From Aquatica leii (lineage: Eukaryota; Arthropoda; Insecta; Coleoptera; Lampyridae), in contig CM069433.1 in assembly GCA_035610365.1 (NCBI GenBank), positions 177,398,882 to 177,462,881 of the forward strand: 64,000 bases of DNA. Reading direction: 5' to 3'. The notes below the pieces were generated by a model, which saw only the letters and a program-made list of their open reading frames with translations, searched no databases and was not told the DNA's origin. The position numbers were made by a program, and so were the translations under genes. Position 1 is the first letter of the stretch; each line of letters starts with the position of its first letter. This document shows positions 54,801 to 64,000 of this stretch, one piece after another.

Positions 54801-56079
54801 TATTTTTGACAATTGTAATAAACCTTGTTCATTATATTATGTAGGTAATATTGTGTTTGTTTTCGACACCTTCCGATAATTGCAAGATTTGCGATATCTG
54901 TGAATTTTTGTTTGAATAAATCTTGTGTTTAAATTATTTGTAATACGTTTTTGTTGTTAAATTAAAAGCAAAGTTTGACAAAATGTTTACGACGGTTTTT
55001 AACAAGATACATAAACAGTTTTGTGTACATTAAAATTAGTACAATGTTTTCGACACTTCAATTTACAAAAAATTTAATATTAAAGAATTTAATACCGGAA
55101 GTTTCTATTACAGTATGAAAAAAAAATTTTAATTTTCAGTTTTTCATTAAAACATTTAAAAAAATTGATTAAGGTTTTAATTAGAAATTTATTTACTAGT
55201 TATTAAGTAATTAATTTTGATTGTGTAATTATAGATTTATTTTACGTATTCTAGATTTTTTTTAAGAATCTTTTGAATATCAACATATTCTTTAAAATGT
55301 GATAATGGCGCATAAACTAGAATTTTTTCTTTTTATCTTTTGTTTAATAGTTATATGTACTATTTGTTTTACACAGTTGTACTGTTTAAATTAAAACATT
55401 TTACATTGTCGCAAAGATCTTATAAACTTATTTTGTTATAGCTGCATTTGTTAGTACTTTACTTTCAAGTTTGGTTTTATAAGAAGCTAATTTGAAAATT
55501 TAAGTCCAAAAGCATGGTTAAAAAAATTGTTGTCGTTAATTTTTTAAAATTATTTACCGTTTTTGGTATGTATTTGTTACTGGGTTTCAGCGACCTGACG
55601 TCATGGAAACTTTTCAAAAAGCAGGTGTTTTATCAGCGTCACCGATAAGGTCACAGGTGGAGAGGTGGCGACCCTCTAAAAGAATTATTTAATCCCTCGA
55701 TACAAAAAAAAGTTATATAATCACATACCCCAAATAAGTTTTCACTGCGACACAAAATCCGTTTGCATTATCACGTGGAATCGTGTGAAACAAATCGATG
55801 ATGAAAGCCTGGTTGGGCGCAGATCCGCCAAAACGGCCTGTGTTGCACAAGACGTTACCGGAAAATGAACCGTTTGACGCCCGTCTACGAAAAGTAGGCG
55901 TGTCGAGGACAAATTTTATACCCGAAAAATTTTAACCTACTAACTTTTTAACATAACATATACTATTTTGGTGTGACAATTGTAGTTAAAAAACTCAAAT
56001 TATTATTTTGAAAAGTTGCATCTTAGTAAAATTAAAGGAGATGTGAGTGTTTTTCTAGTTAAATTAGTAAATATACATT
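54801..56079. other. Mostly AT-rich; GC-rich island 55580-55920 with a 45-codon ORF
   Basis: Within a GC-richer island the ORF 55798-55935 (MMKAWLGADPPKRPVLHKTL...) has coding-like codon content but no recognised family. It may be a piece of an unrecognised element or a host exon. Elsewhere nothing is supported. Confidence 0.3.
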
Positions 56080-56500
56080 TAATACGCCTACTTTTAGAAA
56101 TCGCAAACTCTCTGATATCATCTACGTTTATTGTGTCTTGTTTAATTGACATAAATGCAAGACCGCTAGTGGTTCCTAGGATATAGTTGATCGTAAATAA
56201 TTTCTAATTATATTTAATTTGGAAAATGACCACTCTGCTGAAGATACTGTCAAAGATATTGTTAGTAACACTCTTAATGCAGCAAATACACTAGAATATA
56301 CGGCAGATAATTTATTTATTTTTATATAATTTAAGACTTCTAAAGGCTTATCACAATGTCCTTGAGGTAATTGCAGTTTATTTAGCAAATAACTGTCATT
56401 ATATTTGGGTTTGGTTTAACGTTTTGTTTTTTTTCTTCAAGTATATTTATAACTGTATTGAGGATTAAAAAATTGAAATTAATACCATAAAAATCCTGAG
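56080..56500 (-). pseudogene. hAT transposase, C-terminal part
   Basis: VLLTISLTVSSAEWSFSKLN and YLRSTIS followed after a frame break by SGLAFMSIKQDTINVDDIRE are the hAT dimerisation domain (normally S-AERSFS-LK-IK-YLRSTM...RL--LA). It continues the transposase in 58881-59152, from which it is separated by the inserted MULE. Confidence 0.75.
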
Positions 56501-58880
56501 TCTAGGAACGTTCACCGAAAACAATTCACCGAAATAGCAATTCACTGAAATACAATTCACCGAAATGGCAATTCACCGAAATACAGTTCACCGAAAGAGC
56601 AATTCACCGAACTACGATTGATTGTTAATTATAATTGTGCTATTTTCAACTTTCCTTCACACTTTATCCAGGCTTAGGACTGGCAGAAAAATTCTGGCGT
56701 GTTTAAAAGTTGGAAATTTTTCCTTTGTCGTTGTGTTGTTTTATTACTTTATTCTTTATGTTTTTTTTGTCGTTTGATTACTTTGATTTTATTGGTTTTT
56801 TTAAATTTTACTTAAACTTACAATTAGATGTGGAAAATGTTCCCTTGTCATGTTTTGAAATGTTCATATTATTTCTGTCTGTTTAATAACTTAAATTATG
56901 TGCTATGCCTCGTAAATAAATATATATATATTGTTCATGATGTTGTAATAATTATCAACTAGGTGTGCTATTCTCATCGCGCAATCTCTGTATTTTTTAC
57001 GCATTGGTGGTCCTTCCTGACCGCTTATGTACTGCTCTATTTGAAGTGCATTTAAGCTTTGTTCTCTCTGTATGGCTTCGATAAATTTCCATATGTTAGG
57101 GTAATCAGCACCAATTTGTGTTTCAAACCCTCGATGCCATCCTTTGATCGAATTATTCGTTTTTGGTAGGCCTTGTTGCACCCCATCAAACCAGTTCCAC
57201 ATTTGGTGAGAAAACTGCGGTGCACGCCGATGCTGACGTCGATGGGGGCGCCTAATCCAAGTATTTTCAAAATAATCCACAACAGGTTGTGCTTCTGGAG
57301 GCAATATATTTTTGTCACACAGTCTTTCAGAGGCATCTACTATGCTTTCCACAGGAACAAATGCTATTGCCGATAATAAACGAAGGTTCAGAGCAAAATC
57401 GGCATCTGTTTTGTATCTCTGTTTAAGACTCTCTGACAGGATTTTTCGAAAGATGCATTGGGAAAAATGAAAAAAACAGCCACGAAGTATAGTTTGCGGG
57501 AATTCTTCTGCAATCGCACTCACCATTGCAGATTCAAAATCGGTTAATATTGTAACTGGCATAGCTCTTGGCTGAAGTTCTTTCAGTTTTTGAAAGAATC
57601 GAACGTACGTAGCCTTTCTTTTATCTGGCAGCAATGCAAATACCAATGGAATAGCGTTGTTATTATTTAAACCATGTAGTGTATATAGTTGGTGAAAAAG
57701 ATGTGGTACAGTTTTAAACGTACCGTCTGCGTACCAATTAGCGGATCTGGCCAAAACTTGAAGGTTTCTTCTGGTGCAAAAAAATAACATTCTATCATCA
57801 GCAGGTCCAGAATCGTACATTAAAAATTCCTCCCCATTGCTTGTTGTTTTATACTTTTCGAATAAAACAATGTCCCGGCGATGAATAGATAATGCCGGAA
57901 TATCTTCGTGCCTAGTTCGTATATTTCTAATGGTTCGTTTGATGCTGCTCACTTTGGATAGCTTTGCTGCTGCAGCCTGCGAAACTCCAACCGATGCGTT
58001 TGATATTATGTACTGAGGTACGTCTTGAGTATGTCTAGCATTATCACGAATAGTGTTCATAACTGTAGTAGCTTCTACTTGCGATGCATCAGCCAAATGA
58101 TTATGCAAACCACTTCTCTTCACGATATTATTATCCTCTGTTATCACACGCGCACGACATTTAAGTTTTTGATAGTATTCGCAGCTCCAATATGTTCGTG
58201 TTTCAACTTGTTTATCTTTAAAGTGTAAATGACCATCAACCACCATTTTGCGTTTTCCTTTTTCACTAAGAATAAACTGAATAGCCATTTCAACGTTTAC
58301 TTCAGCACAACTACTTTCGCAATAAAACTTGCCATAAAGTAGTTATGTATTTATACCCTTCCAGTCATTAGGATAAGTTACTTTGAATGGGAATAACAAC
58401 ATTAGCCATCGGTCATTAAGGGTGGCGAGTGATTACCAAATATTTTAGAAAGTTGTGTTTAAAGAAATTTCATTCTCGTGAATTAATAATTATGTAGGAG
58501 TTATACAAATAAAATTCTCAAATGAAAAAGCAAACTTTTTTTACCAACCAATAATCGTAATCTCCAGACAAATAGATTATTTTGAAAATATTTGCTCAAA
58601 AAAAATTTATACATCATTAAATTGCTATTACTTAATCAAATGTTTTACAAAGTTTGCATTAATTAAGAGAAAATCTATGCTATATCGTCTCTATCGTTGT
58701 AATGAATCCGTTCGTTTTTTTAAATCGCTTTTTGACAAAAAAAGTAATAAAACAATAACAAGATATATTTCGGTGAATCGTACTTCGGTGAATGGCTCTT
58801 TCGGTGAATTGTATTTCGGTGAATTGCTATTTCGGTGAAATGTTTTCGGTGAATTGTTTTCGGTGAACTTTCCGGCACCG
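56501..58880 (-). mobile_element. MULE DNA transposon with iterated ends
   Basis: 2,380 bp between direct copies of AAAAATCCTGAG (56489-56500 and 58881-58892). Both ends consist of tandem TTCACCGAAA motifs spaced about 17 bp apart, in inverted orientation. It contains one intact transposase gene and sits inside the hAT transposase. Confidence 0.85.
56903..58288 (-). CDS. MULE transposase with FLYWCH-type zinc finger
   Basis: It is uninterrupted for 461 codons from ATG 58288. The N-terminal FLYWCH-like finger has W-C...C-AR...H-H (TYWSCEYYQKLKCRARVI ... GLHNHLAD, residues about 32-66). The MULE catalytic domain shows WYADGTFKTVP (first Asp, near 187), ILTDFESAM (second Asp, near 250) and CFFHFSQCIFRK, and NNSIKGWH comes later. 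Family proteins cut and paste elements with 8-12 bp duplications, as seen around this copy. Long homopolymers in the gene stay in frame. The gene lies between iterated terminal repeats and appears autonomous. Confidence 0.88.
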   Translation of the reverse strand: MAIQFILSEKGKRKMVVDGHLHFKDKQVETRTYWSCEYYQKLKCRARVITEDNNIVKRSGLHNHLADASQVEATTVMNTIRDNARHTQDVPQYIISNASVGVSQAAAAKLSKVSSIKRTIRNIRTRHEDIPALSIHRRDIVLFEKYKTTSNGEEFLMYDSGPADDRMLFFCTRRNLQVLARSANWYADGTFKTVPHLFHQLYTLHGLNNNNAIPLVFALLPDKRKATYVRFFQKLKELQPRAMPVTILTDFESAMVSAIAEEFPQTILRGCFFHFSQCIFRKILSESLKQRYKTDADFALNLRLLSAIAFVPVESIVDASERLCDKNILPPEAQPVVDYFENTWIRRPHRRQHRRAPQFSHQMWNWFDGVQQGLPKTNNSIKGWHRGFETQIGADYPNIWKFIEAIQREQSLNALQIEQYISGQEGPPMRKKYRDCAMRIAHLVDNYYNIMNNIYIFIYEA

Positions 58881-59152
58881 AAAAATCCTGAGGGTCAAGT
58901 ATCGGTTTATCTGGACGTTCATATTTGAAATGTTTAATTTTTCGTCCAGGACGAACGAAAGATGTTTATGGAAAATTTGAATCTACGTTTATTTCATTAG
59001 ATAATTCTTTGGGCTGAATTAGAAATTTATGAAATTCGTCATCCGAACGACATGATTTATTTTGATTTCTTCTAAAGTACTTAACGAAATTTGTAGATCG
59101 GTCGAAGAACTTTGTAAAATTTTACCGGTTGTATAAATTTTAAATAAAATAT
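58881..59152 (-). pseudogene. hAT transposase, middle part
   Basis: ILQSSSTDLQISLSTLEEI, then FVRPGRKIKHFKYERPDKP and LDPQDF, match the region between the RNase H-like core and the dimerisation domain of ZMYM1-like hAT transposases. It is bounded by the LINE duplication on one side and the MULE duplication on the other. Confidence 0.7.
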
Positions 59153-61949
59153 CTTCTTCTTCTTTTAAGTTAGGGGCAATCCCTGTTTTTCTTCACGCAT
59201 TGGGCTATAGAGTTTCTTCGACGGTTGTTGAGACGCAACTATCTGTCCATCTTTTTTGTGGTCTTTCCTTATTTCGTATTCCTGCTGGTCTCTGATCTCT
59301 TTTAATTAATCTGTTCTCTCCTGCTCTGGAGACATGGTCGTTCCATTCCCTTCTTCTCTTCCGTACGAATCTAACAATGTCTGGTATACCGCACTCTTCT
59401 CTTTCTTCGGAGTTTCCTATTTTCCTCCACGTTATTATTCTCAAAGTATTAATTTTTGAGGTTCTTATCAGCTGTTTAGTTTTGCTGCTGTCAGCGCGTG
59501 TCTCTGCTGCATAAGTGATAACTGGTCTTACCATCGCTTTGTATATTTTTATTTTGCTTTCCGTTTGAAGGTATTTATTTCTACAGGTCACATCTTTTAG
59601 ATATCGAGATATGCGTGCCCCCTTCATGAATTGAGTTCTGACTTTACTAAATTGGTTTATCTCGACTGTTACCTCTACCCCTAGGTATGTAAAGTTCATC
59701 ACTTGCTCTATAATTTTGTCGTTTACCATCAGTTTGCATCGTCTCGGTTCTTTGGAGATTACAAGTGCTTTGGTAGAAGTTTTCACGTTGTATTTTTCCG
59801 CCGTGTTTGCAAACCCATATAGGAGTCGCTGATGTCTTCTGAATCCGCAATTAATACTGCGTCGTCTGCGTAGCATAATATGTTGATACGTTCGTTCCCC
59901 ATCATATATACGGCGTTGTTTTTTATTCCATCTATCAGCTTAGCCATCACAATGCTGAAGAGCACTGGGCTTAATGAGTCTCCCTGACGAATACCGCTTG
60001 TGCATTTTATTACTTCGGTCAAACCTTTCGCTGTTTGGATTTTTGTTGTTGTGTTCGTGTTTACGTCCTCCGTTATCTTATCAGCTGCTCTGGCATGTTC
60101 TTTTCCTGCAGTATCGTTGTTACGTCATACATTCTAACCCCATCGAATGCATTCTTTAGGTCAGCAAAACATATAAAGGTGCGTTGAATTCGATCGCCTT
60201 TTCAAATATCTGGCGCACAATGAATATAGCGTCCGTCGTAGACCGATTTCGGCAGAACCCTTGTTGGTCCTCATTTATTGTAATGTGAGGTGTCAATTTA
60301 TGTGTTGCATTCAGTAGTGTAATTCCTCTGTAATTTTCGAAGTTGTCTTTTTCTCCCTTTTTAAATATAGGGATGGTTATGCTGGTTTTCCATTGCAGAG
60401 GAACCTTTCCGTGTTCTAGTATCATGTTAAAAAGGGTTGTCATTTCTGCCGCTAGGCAGTCGCCGCAGTGTCTTTGTTTGCAACCTTTACCTTTACATTG
60501 TTGCTTTCTGTCGAAGTTCTTACTCTAGGTGTGCGTTGCTCTTGCCTATATAGCTTTTTGAAGTATTCTATCCACTTTTCGTTGTTAATTACGTTCAGTT
60601 TCAGGGTTTCATTTACCTCCGATTTTCTATTTCTTAACATTTTCCAGATTTTCTTTTGCGAGCCAGTATTCATCTTATTCTTTGGTTGGCTGTGTTCCGC
60701 TCTTGTACATGCTGTCTCCAATTTCTAATTGCTTTCATTGACTTGTACTGAAGGGAAGCTCTTTCTTTTTTGTCTGTCACTTCTTTTATTTCGAACCATG
60801 GTGTTTTATTATTGTGTGTGGGTTTCTGCTCGACTCTCCGCCTTCCAACAACTTCCCCTGCGCCATTTATTATGTTGTTTTTTATTTTTTCCCAGGCTTC
60901 CTCCGGGTTGTGATTATGGTGTAATGGTATTTATTCTATTTTGCATGTCAGTTTCTCCGCGTATATGTATCTAGTACTGTCGTTTTCTAGTGATTCTAGA
61001 TTAAACTTTTCGTTACACTTGGCGTTTGCTTTTTTAATATATTGGAATTTGGATCTTATTTTACATAGGAGTAATGCGCGATCGCTATTGATGTTTGCTG
61101 AGTTCAGCGTTCGTACTTCCAAGACTTCCGCCGGAGTAAAGTTTCTGTTGGTTATAACGTAGTCTATAGTCGACCGTTGTCCTTGTGCGTTTTTAAATGT
61201 ATACTTATAGTTAGGATCGTGTTTAAAGAATGTGTTGTTAATTCTCAGGCTATTGTGAGCGCAGAAGTCAACCAGTAGATTTCCGTTGCCATTTCTGACC
61301 TATTCGAGCGTTAAGGTATCCCATGATAATTATGTGATGGCTGGGCGGTATCGAGCCCGTTCAATTTTGAAGCTCGTTATAGAATTTTCTTTTTTCGTTT
61401 TTTGATTTGGAGATGTTATGGGTATAAGTACTAATTATATGCAGGTGTTTTCTATCTAGTTTTAATGTAGTTTTTAATATCCTTTCATTGATATAGTCAA
61501 TCTTTAAATTATGCTGTATGAATTTTTCAATCAGCAGCGTTCTTAGGCATTCCTTTGCTCTTTCATGCTTCTCCTTACCACTGTATATGAGAATGTAATT
61601 TTGGTACCTTTTCCCTTTCTTTTAGTTTCGGTTATGTTATATATGTCAATCTTCCTCTCTGAGATTTCAGTTACTACTTCTTGGTCCTTATTATTCCAGG
61701 ATTGCACGTTCCATGTTCGCAGTCTTAATGTTGTACCTGTATTCCTTCCCTTATTCTTTTTTTGTTGCTTTGTCGTTACCGTTTTATCCGTCCTCATTCC
61801 GAGGCTATGCGTTTCTGTGGACGTTGTTCTTCTTTTAGGACGGGTAGATTGCTAATCTGACCTGTCAACCTTCCTCCTTTATCCCTGACTTGGGACCGGC
61901 AGCATGGCTACAGAGCTACTCAGTCCGCTCTATTACTACGCAGGCGGAG
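59153..61949 (-). mobile_element. LINE inserted in the hAT gene
   Basis: It has a 13-bp duplication, TTAAATAAAATAT, at 59140-59152 and 61950-61962, and a GAAGAA-type 3' tail at 59153-59165. The 5' end has TAGCCATGCTGCCGGTCCCAAG. At 2.8 kb it spans endonuclease to the C-terminal domain, so it is close to full length. Confidence 0.85.
59205..61797 (-). pseudogene. LINE endonuclease/reverse transcriptase, broken
   Basis: In order on the minus strand: apurinic-type endonuclease (LRLRTWNVQSWNNKDQE, ITETKRKGKG; then QRSTIDYVITN and SDRALLLCKIR), and a linker. The reverse transcriptase follows (WKTSITIPIFKKGEKDNFEN, YRGITLLNATHK, QGFCRNRSTTDAIF; GIRQGDSLSPVLFSIVMAKL; catalytic YADDAVLIADSED), with a C-terminal region (YLGVEVT, RRREWNDHVSR, RPQKRWTDS). 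The frame is broken at several points, so this copy cannot move by itself. Clade not assigned. Confidence 0.85.
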
Positions 61950-61962
61950 TTAAATAAAATAT

Positions 61963-63010
61963 TATGCCATATAATTACAGAACAGATAAATTTTAAATCA
62001 GAAATTTTTTTATCAAAGCTTGTGACGTATTTTTAAACTTTGCATTAAAATTTGGATTTCTGAATAATTTATATAAAGCATCATATAGTTCCCCTGTTTG
62101 ATGGCGTAAAGAGAGTTCTTGAATTATTGAAAAATAGCCGACTACTTCACAAGAAGTTTGTGCAGCATTGCAAACAACCAAATTTAATGTATGAGCTGCA
62201 CAAGGCACAAAAAAGGCTTTCTGATTAATATCAAGAATTCGCTTTTGTACACCGACATTTTGCCTCTCATGTTTGAACCGTTATCATAGCTCTGACCTCG
62301 TTTATTGGAATACCATAATTTTTCAATGTTATTAGAACAAACTCTGTTAGATTTTCTCCACTCTTATCAACGACAACATAAAATCCTAAAAAAAGTTCAC
62401 GGATTTCAACATTCATACTTGATCCAAGAAAAACAAACCTAACCGTGATGGACAAATGATCTTGATGGCCTTTATCGGGTGTTGCGTTTAAAATAATTGA
62501 GTAATGTTTAACCTCTTTTATGAGATCATTAATTTATTTGTATTTTTTTCTCAAGTAATCTACTTGAATTTTTTCAATTTCAAAAAATTTGCGTTTTGTT
62601 TTTCATGTAATACATAGAACTACCTCGAAAAACCAAATTTGACTTTTTGAATAACTTAACCAGTTTCACCGTTTGTGAGAATTCTCAAATAATTGGAAAT
62701 GTTAAAACTTATACCAAACCTATTATTTAAAAATTTCAAATCCTTTACTTGTGAAGCTACTTTTTAAAAAATAAAAATATGAAACTTATCTGTGATTGAA
62801 GAAGGCCAAGTGGCGGGATCATAACTAATTTCAATTGCTGCATCCGTCACAGGATGTTCAGCAGTAGCCGCGCTTGTTGAAAGTTGTAGTAAAAGTGACC
62901 CAACAGTTTCTTTGGTAGCTTTTAAAGTTACTAAAGACGCTGTATCTTTAGGAGTACTCGAACTAGTTGCTGATAAGGATTACTGTTGTTGAGGCGTCGA
63001 AGTTTTCAAT
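61963..63010 (-). pseudogene. hAT transposase, N-terminal and core part
   Basis: From 63010 downward: DPATWPSSITDKF and YLRILTNGET (N-terminal region of ZMYM1-like hAT), then RFVFLGSSMNVEIRELFLGF, FVLITLKNYGIPINEVRA and after a frame change MPCAAHTLNLVVCNAAQTSC, which belong to the RNase H-like core. It has several stops and shifts. The gene continues on the other side of the LINE. Confidence 0.8.
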
Positions 63011-63017
63011 TTTTTTA

Positions 63018-63376
63018 CTTATACTAAAAATATGTACACTTTTAAATTAACCGAACTAATTAAATCTAATATTTAATCACTGACACGAAGATAAAATAAA
63101 GTCACACACTTGTTTAACACTTGTTTACGTTAAAGTCACGTAGTAGATTATTCACGGTAGGTTTATCTCACACGCGTTAACGACTTATTTATTTAGACTT
63201 GAATAATCTTCTTAAGACTGCTGTCTTCGCATTAGGAAAATAACTGACCTACGATTTGTTTGTTCCGTATTTATACACATTTTGGAAATCCTTCTCGAGT
63301 GTTCCATATCTTTCGGTATACGTTCTAGAAGATTGATAACAACTTCGAGAAGGCTCTTGAATTTGAGAACGTTTCA
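63018..63376 (-). repeat. LTR copy C, truncated
   Basis: Related to copies A and B (shares CACACGCGTTAA, TTTGTTTGTTCCGTATTTATAC, TATCTTTCGGTATACGTTCT). On the minus strand it starts TGAAACGTTCTCAAATTC at 63376. It is cut at its far end next to the hAT remnant. Confidence 0.6.
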
Positions 63377-64000
63377 ATATAAAAAACAATTTAGGGCTAA
63401 AAAATTGTTTTACACGATCAAATAAAAACAATCCGTTTATCTTCTCAAAGAGAACTGAAGCGCAACCCTATGTGGTTGCAAATGAATCAACTGAATACTG
63501 ATCCAGATCTTTCTTAATATGTACTTACAAAAGTGCTTATCTATGATTTTTGTAAATTATGTTGTTTCTTAATTCTCACACTAAAGAAAGTGCTGATACA
63601 GGTTTACAGGCATGAGTATTTAATACTTTAATTTTTTTAAGTATCACATTGCTGTTAGTGTTTAGAGTAATTGTTTATACTTCTTCGAACCTGGACGCAG
63701 CAGGTCCAATAAATTCAATTCCTATCATGATTATTTTTAAGTTTCTTCTCCATTAATGATTACTTGTTTAAGATAAAAAGTATATTAATTGAGAATTTTG
63801 CACATCCCATAATACTAATAATAATAATCAGAACTATAGCGGGTTAGTCAATGATTAAATGAAGTAAGATGTATTTTGTGGGTAAACTTTCCAAATAAAA
63901 TGTATATCTTATATGGTTATTAAGTGTGTGTATTTTAAAATTATTGTAGGCTGTACAAAGTGTGCCAAAAACACAACGTTGGTATTTTTTATATAGAAAA
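63377..64000. other. No gene seen
   Basis: AT-rich sequence without supported features up to the end of the window. Confidence 0.4.

Noticed and set aside
1..64000. tRNA genes
   Set aside because: I saw no convincing cloverleaf with the conserved GGTTCRA loop; only the primer-site complement in the gypsy element.

Overview
The window looks like repeat-rich, intron-bearing animal (most likely insect) DNA. It is AT-rich, all but one or two weak candidates among the recognisable coding sequences belong to transposable elements, and small spliceosomal-type introns are visible. No conventional host gene could be supported. There are only two weak hints of one: a GC-rich block ending in a splice-donor-like site near 7190-7350, and a 45-codon ORF near 55798.

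The dominant feature is a complete Polinton/Maverick (adintovirus-like) element at 23268-39826, 16,559 bp. It is delimited by an exact 6-bp target duplication (TATCTA), 5'-AG...CT-3' ends and terminal inverted repeats that carry a 52-bp tandem repeat. In order it encodes: a left accessory block (a possibly PC4-like protein, two related Cys-containing domains, a small charged protein, a protein with an IIDVQGF motif); a leftward virion block (double-jelly-roll major capsid protein, penton-like minor capsid protein, and a PLA2/core/adenain-type protease region); a rightward block (packaging ATPase, two conserved Polinton proteins, integrase with a chromodomain); a leftward protein-primed DNA polymerase B; and a right accessory block (a C-terminally anchored membrane protein, a second IIDVQGF protein, and two related secretory proteins). 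The capsid and polymerase genes each contain a 45-55 bp intron with good splice sites. Almost every reading-frame break in the element lies in a short A (rarely T) run. Three accessory gene families are present twice.

Left of the Polinton, from the start: a small hairpin (83-183); a short Penelope-like element with a 12-bp target duplication (3765-4815); a decayed mariner-like transposase (5459-6026); a Penelope GIY-YIG relic (about 9080); a Ty3/gypsy element with an uninterrupted 1396-codon gag-pol on the minus strand but almost no 5' LTR (9507-13971); a 1.55-kb foldback element with a 6-bp target duplication (15945-17493); a Tigger/pogo relic (18437-19243); and a decayed piggyBac transposase (20127-22203).

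Right of the Polinton: BEL/Pao fragments (39833-44586) mixed with LTR copies of another family; an 18S rRNA fragment (44587-44914); a complete but broken pogo element (49079-52049); a near-perfect 350-bp Penelope-derived palindrome with a hammerhead-like core in both arms (52290-52664); a LINE fragment; a second Penelope relic; and a nested stack in which one hAT transposase (56080-63010) is split by a LINE (59153-61949, 13-bp duplication) and by an apparently intact FLYWCH-MULE (56501-58880, 12-bp duplication). The long stretches between these contain AT-rich sequence in which I see no gene.
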